A DNA stretch of 34,503 bases from Bacteroidota bacterium (GTDB taxonomy: Bacteria; Bacteroidota; Bacteroidia; Cytophagales; Cyclobacteriaceae), in the NCBI GenBank assembly GCA_023412765.1, contig JAEZBX010000182.1:1-34503 (forward strand), in the 5' to 3' direction. The position numbers and the translations under genes were made by a program. Positions 23,719-33,377 of this stretch are shown here, in pieces. The notes under the pieces were generated by a model. The model was given only the letters and a program-made list of their open reading frames with translations. It made no database searches and was not told where the DNA came from. Positions within the stretch are counted from its first letter, which is position 1; each line of letters starts with the position of its first letter.

Positions 23719-24816
23719 ATGGCGCTTCAGGCAGAGTATTTTAAGAAAGTATTTCGATTCAATTTCGCCGCGAAGACTTCGCGCGGGCCCATGGAGGATA
23801 AGACTTCCTGGTTTATTAAACTTTGGGATGATATAAACCCGGAACGATTCGGGCTGGGAGAATGTGGACCACTTCCAGGGTTAAGTTTGGACGACACACC
23901 CGAGTTCGAAAACGTTTTATCTTCGGTAATACAGCGACTTTGCGAATTAAAGAAACACACCACGTTTCAACAGTTTGGAGCTTCAACTTTTCAGCGGCTC
24001 AAGGAAACTATACCACCTCATTTTCCTTCTATCACGTTTGGGGTTGAAACTGCATACCTTGATCTACTACAAGGCGGCAAAAGAATAATTTTCAGGAATG
24101 ATTTTTTAAAGGGCAAAGCCATTCCCATCAACGGACTAATCTGGATGGGCGACTTTGATTTCATGATGGAGCAGGTTGAACAAAAAGTCAGGGATGGTTA
24201 CAGGTGCCTGAAATTGAAAGTTGGTGGACTTGATTTTGATCAGGAGTGCCGGTTGCTGCATCAGATTCGTGAACGATTTGCCTCTAGCGGAATCAGCATT
24301 AGACTTGATGCTAACGGTGCTTTTGACCCGAATGATGCTCTTCTTAAACTTCGTGAGCTTAGCAAATTTGAGATTCACTCCATTGAACAGCCAATACCCT
24401 CGAACAAACAAGAAATGTCGAAGCTTTGCAAAGAATCACCAATTCCAATTGCGTTCGATGAAGAACTGATCGCACATCAAAGTTTCGACAGTCGGAAACT
24501 GCTGCTTCAATCGATGAAGCCTTCCTACATTGTACTGAAACCTACAATGCATGGAGGTCTAAGCGGCTGTACACAATGGATAGAACTGGCCGAATCCCTG
24601 CAAATCGGATGGTGGATAACATCAGCGCTCGAATCAAATATTGGGTTGAATTCAATTTGCCAGTTTACGGCTAACTATCCGATTAGGATTCCTCAAGGTC
24701 TGGGTACTGGATCTATTTATTCAAATAATTTTAGCTCTCCATTAAAGGTGGAAAATGGCTCAATCTCATTCGATCAAGCCCGGGTGTGGAGTGAGGAAAT
24801 GTCATTAAGTAGCTAG
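23719..24816 (+). CDS. menC: o-succinylbenzoate synthase (enolase superfamily)
   Basis: MenC dehydrates SHCHC to o-succinylbenzoate in menaquinone synthesis. The 365-residue protein has the enolase-superfamily barrel set in the MenC order: Lys165 and Lys167 in LKLKVG, metal ligands Asp197 (RLDANGAF), Glu223 (SIEQPIP) and Asp247 (FDEEL), and catalytic Lys274 in LKPTMHGG. SALESNIGLN near the end is also typical. The N-terminal capping domain shows GLGECGPLPGLS. Dipeptide epimerases share this fold, but the LKPTMHGGLSG and SALESNIG motifs favour MenC. No other men gene is nearby. A DoxX-family gene follows 64 bp downstream. Confidence 0.9.
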   Translation: MALQAEYFKKVFRFNFAAKTSRGPMEDKTSWFIKLWDDINPERFGLGECGPLPGLSLDDTPEFENVLSSVIQRLCELKKHTTFQQFGASTFQRLKETIPPHFPSITFGVETAYLDLLQGGKRIIFRNDFLKGKAIPINGLIWMGDFDFMMEQVEQKVRDGYRCLKLKVGGLDFDQECRLLHQIRERFASSGISIRLDANGAFDPNDALLKLRELSKFEIHSIEQPIPSNKQEMSKLCKESPIPIAFDEELIAHQSFDSRKLLLQSMKPSYIVLKPTMHGGLSGCTQWIELAESLQIGWWITSALESNIGLNSICQFTANYPIRIPQGLGTGSIYSNNFSSPLKVENGSISFDQARVWSEEMSLSS

Positions 24817-24855
24817 TTTGTCAACAGCGCGACTTTTTGTTGTAGGTGACTGATC

Positions 24856-24863
24856 TACCTTTC
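24856..24863 (+). promoter_or_regulatory. variant -7 promoter motif (TACCTTTC) before the DoxX gene
   Basis: TAnnTTTC differs from the consensus TAnnTTTG only in the last base and lies 17 bases before the ATG. The same variant occurs before the MlaE-like gene and the unknown secreted gene at 26058. Confidence 0.35.
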
Positions 24864-24880
24864 GAAAAAATCAGAAAGCT

Positions 24881-25291
24881 ATGTCAACACCCTCCATTTT
24901 ATACTTAGGAACAAGAGTGCTCGCAGCGATCATTTTGTTGCAGACATTGTATTTTAAATTTACGGCTTCGCCAGAGTCAGTTTACATTTTCACCAGAGTG
25001 GGAATGGAGCCTTGGGGAAGAATTTCGATTGGTATTCTAGAGCTCGTCGCAGCACTTTTTCTGATTATAGGTAGTACCGCCTGGCTTGGTGGCTTACTTG
25101 CACTTGGTTTAATGGCAGGTGCGGTTATGATGCACTTGACCAAACTGGGCATTTCAGTACAGGGCGATGGAGGTTATCTCTTTTTTCTCGCGCTTGCAGT
25201 TTCGTTATGCAGCCTGTACGTTGTTTTCAAGAACAAACACCGGATTCTGACGCTCCTTAAAAGAGCGCGTACACTTGGAGGAATCGGATGA
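24881..25291 (+). CDS. DoxX-like membrane protein
   Basis: This 136-residue protein has four hydrophobic helices, with TRVLAAIILLQTLYFKFTAS at the start and GRISIGILELVAALFLIIG in the second helix, the pattern of the DoxX/DoxD superfamily. The family includes the quinone-linked DoxD of archaeal thiosulfate oxidation and many bacterial proteins of unknown role. It lies after menC, but a promoter-like TACCTTTC before its start suggests that it can also be transcribed on its own. The C-terminal tail is basic. Its stop is 5 bp from the end of the convergent gene. Confidence 0.8.
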   Translation: MSTPSILYLGTRVLAAIILLQTLYFKFTASPESVYIFTRVGMEPWGRISIGILELVAALFLIIGSTAWLGGLLALGLMAGAVMMHLTKLGISVQGDGGYLFFLALAVSLCSLYVVFKNKHRILTLLKRARTLGGIG

Positions 25292-25296
25292 TCGGC

Positions 25297-26058
25297 TTAG
25301 TTCAATGTTTTGAGTGCGGATTCTAACTCAGCCTGAAAATCATTCTCTTTCAAGGAATTTTTCAGACCTTCGACAAGGAAATTGGGAATCTTTTGTGAGG
25401 TTGAGATCTTACTCTTGATCTCGCCAATCATTTCCAGCGCATTTTCTTTTTCGGCAAAATCGGGTTGTGATTTAACTTTGCTTTCAAGTGTATTCCAGGG
25501 ATCCAGGACGCTTGGCGGTACCACCGTTTTCGTTTCTGCAACCGGACGGGTAGCCGCTCCATTAGTTATACAAGCATTGTACTCTTCAATGATTTGAAGC
25601 AGATCTTTCTTGTTCAAGACATCATTTTCAATTTTGTCCGTCACGGTTGGACAATCTTCCAAAAATCTTTTCATACCTTTTTTAAAGGTGATGTTGGGTA
25701 CTTCGATACCATCACCATCCATCTTGAGAAGGTACTGACCATCATAAAGATTCTGGTTATTCGATTGAAATGCGTACAGAGAAAGGTAGCCTCCCTTCAC
25801 GAGCTTCATGAATGTATATCCCTGCGGGCCTTTCACCGGCTGATATGTATCGTCTCCCGACTTAAAAGATTTAACCTTGTAGAACGGATACACAACTTTC
25901 TTCTTTCCAGGCTCGGTTAACTGCACTTTCTTTTCGGGACCGTACGTGAGAGCTTTCACTTCGCCCACAAGAGTATCTCCCTGAATCGTTACAACAAAAT
26001 CTTGCGCCGATAAGCCTAACGACAATAATATTCCACACAGAATCAAAATGGGTCGCAT
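25297..26058 (-). CDS. secreted protein of unknown function
   Basis: This 253-residue protein has a signal peptide (MRPILILCGILLSLGLSAQ). The rest resembles Bacteroidota proteins with beta strands of the form GDTLVGEVKAL and KVKSFKSGDDTYQPVKG, followed by a helical, charged C-terminal half (about 120-253). Two cysteines are present (CPTV, NACI). I recognise no catalytic motif. A minus-strand promoter-like element is present: TTG at 26110-26112, a 21-base spacer and TATCTTTC at 26081-26088, 22 bases before the ATG. It is probably monocistronic. Confidence 0.8.
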   Translation of the reverse strand: MRPILILCGILLSLGLSAQDFVVTIQGDTLVGEVKALTYGPEKKVQLTEPGKKKVVYPFYKVKSFKSGDDTYQPVKGPQGYTFMKLVKGGYLSLYAFQSNNQNLYDGQYLLKMDGDGIEVPNITFKKGMKRFLEDCPTVTDKIENDVLNKKDLLQIIEEYNACITNGAATRPVAETKTVVPPSVLDPWNTLESKVKSQPDFAEKENALEMIGEIKSKISTSQKIPNFLVEGLKNSLKENDFQAELESALKTLN

Positions 26059-26194
26059 ATTCTATTCCTGGTTTAAGTCTGAAAGATACTTTATTAATGG
26101 GCTGCGCTCCAAGCAGGTCCAAAATTATGAATATAATTCCGGGTATTGGAAATAAAAAGCTGATTAGAGTTATTGCATCAAATACGCACAGATC

Positions 26195-27076
26195 ATGGTA
26201 ATGTACAACCCCAAGCAGTGGTTTGCACTGATTTTTCACTCCTACAGCCGCAGAGTGATGAGGATGTTGATGCCTGCAATGATTTTTATGGCAGTATATA
26301 CCGGTGTTGTCTGTTATCTTTTTATAGATTATTTCGGATGGCACGAAAATGCATTTCAACCAACAGTAGCAATGCATTCGCTGCTCGGTATAGTTCTGGG
26401 CTTATTTCTTGTGTTCAGGACAAACACTGCGTACGATCGTTGGTGGGAGGGACGGCGGCTTTGGGGTGCGATGGTTAACAGTACTCGAAATTTCGCGATG
26501 AAATTAAGTGCATATATAAGCCTTGAGAACCATGAGGATCGGGATTGGTTTTATAAAATGATTTCGAATTTCGTTTTTTCGGCAAAGGAAAGTTTGCGTG
26601 GCGGCGTCCAGTTTGCCGAGCTTGATCCTCCACCCGATGCGGAACTAATTGATGATCTCAAGAAATACAAACACAAGCCGAACCGTATCGCTGCCCTAAT
26701 GTACCGGCGGGTAAATGAACTGTACCGTCAGGAAAAGTTTACAGGTGATCACCTGATCAATCTTGACAAGGAGCTCAAAGATTTTAATGATATACTGGGT
26801 GCTTGCGAACGAATTAAGTACACTCCGATTCCATATTCGTATATGATGTACGTGAAAAAATTTATTTTCATTTACATCGTAACATTACCATTTGGGTTTG
26901 TCGCATCATCAGGGTATATGACAATACCTATAGTTGTTCTGGTTTCGTTCGTATTGCTCAGCGTTGAACTGATTGCAGAGGAAATAGAAGATCCGTTCGG
27001 TCGCGATATCAATGACCTTCCTCTGGACGAACTTGCCTCGAAGATCAGAGATAATGTTCGCGAAATCTTATTATAA
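26195..27076 (+). CDS. bestrophin-family membrane protein (UPF0187)
   Basis: The 293-residue length and sequence match bacterial bestrophins, which form pentameric ion channels (anion channels in animals, cation-selective in the studied bacterial homologue). Visible are NPKQWFALIFHSYSRRVMR at the start and GIVLGLFLVFRTNTAYDRWW in the second helix. Near the C-terminus, EEIEDPFGRDINDLPLD is the conserved acidic and dimer region. ATG 26195 or the ATG at 26201 could be used. It is divergent from the unknown secreted gene and convergent with gpsA. Which ion it conducts cannot be told from the sequence. Confidence 0.92.
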   Translation: MVMYNPKQWFALIFHSYSRRVMRMLMPAMIFMAVYTGVVCYLFIDYFGWHENAFQPTVAMHSLLGIVLGLFLVFRTNTAYDRWWEGRRLWGAMVNSTRNFAMKLSAYISLENHEDRDWFYKMISNFVFSAKESLRGGVQFAELDPPPDAELIDDLKKYKHKPNRIAALMYRRVNELYRQEKFTGDHLINLDKELKDFNDILGACERIKYTPIPYSYMMYVKKFIFIYIVTLPFGFVASSGYMTIPIVVLVSFVLLSVELIAEEIEDPFGRDINDLPLDELASKIRDNVREILL

Positions 27077-28144
27077 TTAATCGTTTAGAAAATCAATATC
27101 AACATTTAGCGGATACCGCATGAGATACTGAACGGCTTTCTGGACGGTAAGATCATCGAACAAAACTTGATAAAGCGCAGATGTAATAGGTGCTCTAACC
27201 TTGTAAAAGTCGGCGCATTTTTTCGCGATTTTAATTGTATTGATCCCTTCCGCTATTTCATCCATGCTGGTCATGATATCCTTTAGCTTTTCTCCCTGAG
27301 CTAGCCTGAATCCAACATTAAAATTTCTGCTCAGCGAACTGTTACAGGTGGTTACCAGATCACCAACGCCAGCTATTCCGAGAAATGCTTTTGTGTTGCC
27401 TCCCAGTGCGCGGCCGAGGTAAACCATTTCCACCATCCCTCTACTGATCAGCAATCCTTTTGCATTCTCGCCATATCCCATACCGCTGAGTGCGCCGGCT
27501 GCTATCGCGATCACATTTTTCAACACCCCGGCAAGTTCAACACCTACAAGGTCATTGTTGCCATACACCTGGAAGCGATCAGTTCTCAACATTCTTTTCC
27601 CTGTGTTTACAACTTCGTTGAAGGGGCTTGCAATTACGGTAGCAGCTGGGTGACCGTCGGCAAGTTCACGCGCCAAATTTGGACCAGCCAGGCATCCGAT
27701 CCGAACGACTACACTCTCCTCCTTGATCACTTCACTCATCGTCTTCACCATGCTGCGATTAAGTTCTTTGACTGTGTCTATCGTTTCGTTATCGGGTAGT
27801 GTTACATCGAATCCTTTAGTACCATGAATTAATAAGTGATACGGATGAAGGAAGGGAGAAAGCTCTCTCATCATCGACCTGAAATGGGCCGATGGCACAA
27901 TGGGAAAAATGACATTACATTGATCGGCAATCTCCGAAAGGTCATGTGTGGGAGTAATGTTATCGTGAATCCGGTACCCGCGATTTTCTTTTGTCGTGAG
28001 AATATGATCTACAACATTTTTGTTGCGGGCATATAGTAATACTTTTCGGCGCTGGGCAAGTAGGTTCGCAATTACACTGCCGAAATTTCCGGCGCCAATG
28101 ACGCCAACGGGTTTATCATTGTCAGACAAACTTTTCGAGGTCAT
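27077..28144 (-). CDS. gpsA: NAD(P)H-dependent glycerol-3-phosphate dehydrogenase
   Basis: GpsA reduces dihydroxyacetone phosphate to sn-glycerol 3-phosphate for phospholipid synthesis. The 355-residue protein has the nucleotide-binding GAGNFG (17-22), IGCLAGPNLARELADGHPAA, and the catalytic region GVELAGVLKNVIAIAAGAL. A later FLGIAGVGDLVTTCNSSLSR matches the substrate domain. Its start overlaps the end of the upstream acyltransferase gene by 23 bp, so the two are translationally coupled: one makes glycerol 3-phosphate and the other acylates glycerol lipids. The N-terminal tail of about ten residues before the first strand is slightly long but is the only ATG. Confidence 0.95.
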   Translation of the reverse strand: MTSKSLSDNDKPVGVIGAGNFGSVIANLLAQRRKVLLYARNKNVVDHILTTKENRGYRIHDNITPTHDLSEIADQCNVIFPIVPSAHFRSMMRELSPFLHPYHLLIHGTKGFDVTLPDNETIDTVKELNRSMVKTMSEVIKEESVVVRIGCLAGPNLARELADGHPAATVIASPFNEVVNTGKRMLRTDRFQVYGNNDLVGVELAGVLKNVIAIAAGALSGMGYGENAKGLLISRGMVEMVYLGRALGGNTKAFLGIAGVGDLVTTCNSSLSRNFNVGFRLAQGEKLKDIMTSMDEIAEGINTIKIAKKCADFYKVRAPITSALYQVLFDDLTVQKAVQYLMRYPLNVDIDFLND

Positions 28145-29813
28145 AGCCTGCCAGGCGGTTATGATAATAATATAGTGTGCTGAAGTCCTTGGTTATGATA
28201 TTACCTTCCTTATTCATTAACAGCGGCCGCTTCAAGTGGAAGATTCCAACATTGTCAAGACCATGACGTATTACGAGATCGATATTTCCCTTTAAATGCG
28301 TTGCGTGATAAATCTTATTCTCATCTTTCAATTTGTAGATCTGTCGTCTTACCCTTTTACAAGCAGCACGGAATTCTTCATAAGGTAATTCTTGCTCTTC
28401 CTCCGGCAGGCGAAGAAGTCCAAAAAGATCAAGGTTCGGATATTTTTTTTGCCACAGTTCAAATGCCACGAATGCAACGAGGTGGCTACCGAATACGCGG
28501 TTGATACGGTGATACTCCGAAACGATGCGCTGGCTGAGCATGCGTGTATATTCATCCTCTCTTTGTTTGTCGATGGTTACTACACCATCAGAAATAAAAT
28601 AGTCCCGTGGATTAATAACTCGCCCATGGCTATCCAGGCTATTGCCGTCCTCGTCCACATAGTTGCCCATCACATCGAGGCCGGGACCGATGGATACCGA
28701 AATGTTAGATCCCTTTGTAAAAAATTTGAAAAGGAATTGGAGTAGTTGCCAGCTTCCATATTTGTCTTGTTCGGGTAAGTAACGATCCTGACCCTTTGAC
28801 GACAGATAGTCGTCGATCAGATCGGGTGCCTCGAGAACAAAGTGATAATTGAGCGTAACCGGAACAATAAATATTTTTCTCACCGGTTGGTCAGCGGGTG
28901 TTTCGAGGTAGAGATTTCGTTGGGCTTCTATCGTAGAACTCAGCAACCCCAGCTTAAGCTGACTTTCTAATCTCCCCGATCTTGATCGGGTACCGCCAGG
29001 AAAGAAAATGCTGTGCGCTCCTTTCTGCACAGCCAGCATGGAATAAAATTTCAGCGTTTCGAGATACGGAACGTTTTTTTTCCTCCGGTCCACCTTGTAG
29101 GCGCCGAGACTATTCATAAAGTAAGCAAAGATCTTGATATTAAAGAGGTTTAAGCCTGCACCATAAATAAAGGCGGGCAAACCGAGCGAGTGAATGATCC
29201 ATCCGATAAGAATAGAATCAAGGTTGCTAAAGTGCGTGGGCACCATAACAACGGTTCCCTCAGTCGCCAGCTTTCGAATCATTCCTACTTTTCCGACAAT
29301 ATGGATCTTGTCGCGAAGCGTGTATCGGTTTCGAAAGAAAGCGCCAAACTTCTTGACCCGTGCGCCATTAAGCAATCTGGCAAACCAGAATTTTACAATT
29401 TCGCGCGTAAGCCGGTAAGAGCTTGCCTTAAAATTTCCAGCAATCTCATTCGCATATCGAAAGATGATCTTATGCAATAGAGCATCAGCCTTCGCGGCCG
29501 ATTCCTCAGGCTTTGCAGCGAGGGCAACTACTTCTTCCTTTACTCCGGCCCAGAAACGAGGTTCATCGGCAGCATCTACACGCCAGCGATTGCGTTTCAT
29601 TCTCTGTTGTTCACGATATACAGTTGCCTGAATCTCGTCGATAACGTGCTTCGGGGTTGGTCGGCTTTTTTTTATCTGGGTAAACGTTCTCTGCGCTACC
29701 TCTTCAATAAACTCCTTTCGGTTCTTGCTCAGTTGATAGACGGGCCAGTCGGGTATACCCTCCAGAATAGGTTTGTATCGTTTATTCTTATTTTTCTTCT
29801 CGACTACTTCCAT
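28122..29813 (-). CDS. glycerol-3-phosphate / 1-acylglycerol-3-phosphate acyltransferase, PlsB-like
   Basis: This 563-residue acyltransferase has the HX4D catalytic motif HFSNLD (194-199), the substrate motif FPGGTRSRSG (271-280) and a long helical N-terminal region. The size and motif order fit the PlsB-like family, which acylates glycerol 3-phosphate at position 1; it is shorter than E. coli PlsB (about 800). Coupling with gpsA supports that reaction. An AGPAT-type activity on lysophosphatidate cannot be excluded. I place the start at ATG 29813 (MEVVEKKNK); the longer frame starts with a TTG at 29834. The gene upstream encodes a small unknown protein. Confidence 0.88.
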   Translation of the reverse strand: MEVVEKKNKNKRYKPILEGIPDWPVYQLSKNRKEFIEEVAQRTFTQIKKSRPTPKHVIDEIQATVYREQQRMKRNRWRVDAADEPRFWAGVKEEVVALAAKPEESAAKADALLHKIIFRYANEIAGNFKASSYRLTREIVKFWFARLLNGARVKKFGAFFRNRYTLRDKIHIVGKVGMIRKLATEGTVVMVPTHFSNLDSILIGWIIHSLGLPAFIYGAGLNLFNIKIFAYFMNSLGAYKVDRRKKNVPYLETLKFYSMLAVQKGAHSIFFPGGTRSRSGRLESQLKLGLLSSTIEAQRNLYLETPADQPVRKIFIVPVTLNYHFVLEAPDLIDDYLSSKGQDRYLPEQDKYGSWQLLQFLFKFFTKGSNISVSIGPGLDVMGNYVDEDGNSLDSHGRVINPRDYFISDGVVTIDKQREDEYTRMLSQRIVSEYHRINRVFGSHLVAFVAFELWQKKYPNLDLFGLLRLPEEEQELPYEEFRAACKRVRRQIYKLKDENKIYHATHLKGNIDLVIRHGLDNVGIFHLKRPLLMNKEGNIITKDFSTLYYYHNRLAGYDLEKFV

Positions 29814-29862
29814 GGGGGGTGCAAAATAAAACAAATTCTATCATGCTGCTTAAAGCTACATT

Positions 29863-30201
29863 TTAAACGCGTTCCATCGCAGATCGCAGGCTATTATTCA
29901 TTTCGGTGAAACGGTCCAGGGCTTCGTTGATGAAAGGCGTGTCCACGATCCTATACAGATCATCCTCGGAAGCTATATCAAATTGGTTGACTTTATATGT
30001 TTGTTCCAAAAAACCCGTTTCCAGCTTAATTAAGTAGCGATTATTCCAGGAGTATAGGGTAATCTTGCAGTCAGGGTGAGAAATTTCTCCTACAATGCGC
30101 ATGGCGGTTGGCTGGTTAAATGCCAAAGGTAAGCAAGGTATTGCAAACTCCGGGACCTCTCTGTTTGATATGGATCCTGACGCAAACCTCTTGTCGGCCA
30201 T
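29863..30201 (-). CDS. small conserved-looking protein of unknown function
   Basis: I take the start at ATG 30201 (MADKRFASGS), giving 112 residues; an ATG at 30312 would give 149, but those extra residues look unlike the rest. The body contains PEFAIPCLPLAFNQPTAMRI, then a beta-rich section (KITLYSWNNRYLIKLETG) and a helical end (FINEALDRFTEMN). No signal peptide, membrane helix or known motif is visible. It lies 49 bp upstream of the acyltransferase on the same strand and may share its transcript. Function unknown. Confidence 0.7.
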   Translation of the reverse strand: MADKRFASGSISNREVPEFAIPCLPLAFNQPTAMRIVGEISHPDCKITLYSWNNRYLIKLETGFLEQTYKVNQFDIASEDDLYRIVDTPFINEALDRFTEMNNSLRSAMERV

Positions 30202-30323
30202 AGGTTTTCGGTTAATCAGGAATGATTTGTTTATAAAAGATTCCAGCATTTCCAAAGACTTTTTATTTGCTAAATGCGTTACCTTCAAGACTATTTTACC
30301 GTTCCAAAACAAGTTATATATTG

Positions 30324-30331
30324 TAACTTTG
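30324..30331 (+). promoter_or_regulatory. Bacteroidota -7 promoter motif (TAACTTTG)
   Basis: Exact TAnnTTTG match, 43 bases before the ATG at 30375 of the type-IX-secreted protein. Confidence 0.55.
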
Positions 30332-30374
30332 TATTGGGTTGGATGTTGAGTAATAAAGATTTTTACGCACTGGT

Positions 30375-33281
30375 ATGAAGTTTACTCTCGCGGTGGGCAG
30401 TACGTGGCGCCTGGTTTTTGCCATCGCTCTGTTCACTTTTTTTGGCATTAAAGAGTCCGGTGCGACGCATTTGAGGGCAGGTGATATTGTTGCAGTGCGA
30501 CAAAATTGTAGCCGCACCTTCATCATAACGATTACAGTCTATACGAACACAGGCTCCACAGTTCGCTTTGGCGGCGATCGTGACATCATCAATTTCGGAG
30601 ATGGTACCTGGGAATACGTGCCCGAAATAGAAAATACACCCCGTCCCGACCTTGATGCCGAAGGAACAGTAGCCACAGCGTCATATACGATAAGTCACAC
30701 GTATCCAACCACCGGCAAATATGTGATCAGCTATCGCGAGCCAAACCGTAATGAAGGCGTTCTTAATATGGACGGCTCAATCAATACAACATTTTACCTG
30801 GAGACCGTCATCAACATGGATGCATTTCTTGGTTGCAACGACACCCCTAAACTGTTAGTGCCTCCAATCGATCACGCTTGCCCTGGTGTTGCATGGACTC
30901 ATAACCCGGGTGCATTCGATCCTAATAAAGAAGATAGTCTTTCCTTTGCTTTGGTAGTTCCCTTCAGCGACAGAAGAACCCAGGTTGTAAACTACAAAGC
31001 TCCTAACGATCCGAAATTCTATACCAATTATCAGACTGCGAATGAGGCAGGCACTGGTCCTCCAACTTTTTCTATCGATCCTGTAACAGGTACCATCACT
31101 TGGGATGCACCAGGTGCAATTGGGGAGTATAACATTGCATTTCACGTCATTGAGTGGCGAAAGCGAAATGGAGTATGGCGTGAAATGGGTTATGTGAGGC
31201 GTGACATGCAAATTCTTGTTGATGATTGCGACAACGAACGACCCGATCTGATTCTTCCTCCCGACACTTGTGTGGTTGCGGGTACTGTATTAGACGAAAC
31301 TATTTTTGGGATTGATCCTGATAATGATGACGTCAAGATTGAAGCGTTCTCTGAAATTTTTAATTTCCCAAGCAATCAATCACCCGCGACCTATACGCCA
31401 AAACCGGGGGTGGATGATTTCCAACCTTCAGTTCCTCCTGCAGAATTACATTTCAGATGGGAAACGGAATGTGCTCATGTAAAGCAGCAGCCATATCAAG
31501 TGGTGTTTAAAATCACCGACAATCCCGCCAACGGGCCCAAGTTGGTAACATTCAAAACTTGGTTCATAACCGTCGTAGGTCCACCACCGGAGTGGGAGGA
31601 TGCCCAGCTGAATATATCAGACCGATCGACAACACTTGAATGGGATCCATACACTTGTCAAAACGCTGAAACAATGCAGATCTGGCGAAAGGTTGATGGT
31701 ACACCCTTCGAGCCAGACAATTGTGAGACGGGGATGCCTTCTTATTTAGGATATGAATTAATCGGCCAGGTGCCGATCAAAAATGCCGAGCAAGTTCCAA
31801 TTACAAGCTACATTGATAACAACGGTGGGAAAGGATTAGCGCCCGGTGCGAAATATTGTTACCGGTTGGTCGCTGTCTTCCCTGTGCAGACTGGCGGTGA
31901 GAGTTATGTTTCAAAGGATACGTGTATCGGCCCGATACTGGCCGATGTCCCGATCATGACGCATGTGTCGGTCGATGTTACAGATGTTTCGGCTGGGCAG
32001 ATCAGGATAAGCTGGAAGAAACCATTTGATGCCGATGTTGTCCAATTTCCGCCACCGTACCGCTACGAATTATATAGAGCCGTAGGTTTTGCTCGTGGCA
32101 CTGATTCGGTATTAGTAACCGAACTTACTGATACTACCTTTCTGGATACGGGTCTGAACACGGAAGACAACGTCTATAATTATAGCGTAACTGCATACGC
32201 CGCGAACGACGCTGAAGTAGGTTCTTCGTTTCCGGCCTCATCGGTACGGCTAACAGCGCAATCCCAGGTGGGGAGAATACAACTCAACTGGAGCGCCTTC
32301 GTTCCGTGGTCAAACCAAATTCAGACAACTCCGAACAAGCACGTAATCTATCGGGGAGAAGAAGGTGCTCCGGAAAGCGAATTCGTACAGATCGATGAGG
32401 TGGATGTATTGACAAATGGATTTGTATATGTTGACGAAGGACAGAATGGAGAGTTGGCCGACGATCAAACCTATTGCTACCGAGTAATGACACGTGGTGG
32501 CTATGGGAATCCTGCGATCGACGAACCCTTGGAGAACTTTTCACAAATCATCTGTGCACAAGTGGGAGATACGATCCCTCCATGCAAACCGACGTTGTTG
32601 GTTCAATCGCTGAATTGTGAGGAATTTTTGCAAGATCAGGATAATTGTGGAACTAATATTTTTCAGAATGTCATCTTTTGGAACCGCGACCGCGGAGATT
32701 GTGATACCAATATCCTCGGTTATAAGATTTATAGATCATTGACTGCAGACGGAGATTTTACCTTGGTACCAGAGGCTGGCATTGTTGCAGATACCTTCTA
32801 TATCGACACGAGCGTCTCGTCATTTGCATATTGTTATCGCATCTCGGCGGTTGACAGATCTCTTAATGAAAGTGAATTAAGCGACCCGATTTGCAACGAT
32901 AATTGTCCTTACTATGAATTGCCGAACGTATTCACTCCTAATGGTGACGGCTGCAATGATCTGCTGAGCGCCTATAGCGATCGGAATCTTTCAGGTGAAG
33001 AAGGTGGTTGCGGAATATCGGAAGAAGCTTTGACCAAGTGTGCTCGTTTTGTGGATTCGGTGATTTTCAGGGTGTATAACAGGTGGGGACAGGAGGTATA
33101 TGACTACGAAGGCTCTACCAGCGACGACGTCAATTCAATATACATTGATTGGGATGGCATTGACAACAGCGGTAATCAATTGTCGACCGGTGTATATTAT
33201 TATGTGGCTGAAGTCACTTTCGATATAGTTTCGCCCAACAAGACCAAGATCCTAAAAGGATGGGTTCACCTCATCCGCTGA
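30375..33281 (+). CDS. large type-IX-secreted protein with fibronectin-type repeats and type B sorting domain
   Basis: The 968-residue protein has an N-terminal signal peptide (about 1-35, ending in ESGA before THLRAGD), then PKD- or Ig-like beta domains. Three fibronectin type III-like repeats each end in a YCYRV- or YCYRI-like strand. The C-terminal domain (about 851-968) begins NVFTPNGDGCNDLL and continues VIFRVYNRWGQEVYDYEG and then STGVYYYVAEVTF to KGWVHLIR. This is the type B sorting domain (gliding-motility-associated C-terminal domain) that directs export through the type IX secretion system. A surface location is inferred. Many cysteines occur in the body. The exported function is unknown; adhesion or matrix binding is common for this layout. 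Confidence 0.93.
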   Translation: MKFTLAVGSTWRLVFAIALFTFFGIKESGATHLRAGDIVAVRQNCSRTFIITITVYTNTGSTVRFGGDRDIINFGDGTWEYVPEIENTPRPDLDAEGTVATASYTISHTYPTTGKYVISYREPNRNEGVLNMDGSINTTFYLETVINMDAFLGCNDTPKLLVPPIDHACPGVAWTHNPGAFDPNKEDSLSFALVVPFSDRRTQVVNYKAPNDPKFYTNYQTANEAGTGPPTFSIDPVTGTITWDAPGAIGEYNIAFHVIEWRKRNGVWREMGYVRRDMQILVDDCDNERPDLILPPDTCVVAGTVLDETIFGIDPDNDDVKIEAFSEIFNFPSNQSPATYTPKPGVDDFQPSVPPAELHFRWETECAHVKQQPYQVVFKITDNPANGPKLVTFKTWFITVVGPPPEWEDAQLNISDRSTTLEWDPYTCQNAETMQIWRKVDGTPFEPDNCETGMPSYLGYELIGQVPIKNAEQVPITSYIDNNGGKGLAPGAKYCYRLVAVFPVQTGGESYVSKDTCIGPILADVPIMTHVSVDVTDVSAGQIRISWKKPFDADVVQFPPPYRYELYRAVGFARGTDSVLVTELTDTTFLDTGLNTEDNVYNYSVTAYAANDAEVGSSFPASSVRLTAQSQVGRIQLNWSAFVPWSNQIQTTPNKHVIYRGEEGAPESEFVQIDEVDVLTNGFVYVDEGQNGELADDQTYCYRVMTRGGYGNPAIDEPLENFSQIICAQVGDTIPPCKPTLLVQSLNCEEFLQDQDNCGTNIFQNVIFWNRDRGDCDTNILGYKIYRSLTADGDFTLVPEAGIVADTFYIDTSVSSFAYCYRISAVDRSLNESELSDPICNDNCPYYELPNVFTPNGDGCNDLLSAYSDRNLSGEEGGCGISEEALTKCARFVDSVIFRVYNRWGQEVYDYEGSTSDDVNSIYIDWDGIDNSGNQLSTGVYYYVAEVTFDIVSPNKTKILKGWVHLIR

Positions 33282-33377
33282 TTGTTGCAAACAAAATCAA
33301 GTCGCGATTATCATTTATCCTTAGCCAACTTTGTCGAGTTAGATAAAGGAATAAGCATGGAGTCGCAAACTGCGGAC

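Noticed and set aside
25871..26377. 168-residue minus-strand open frame across the unknown secreted gene and the bestrophin gene
   Set aside because: It overlaps two well-supported genes and has no recognisable domain.
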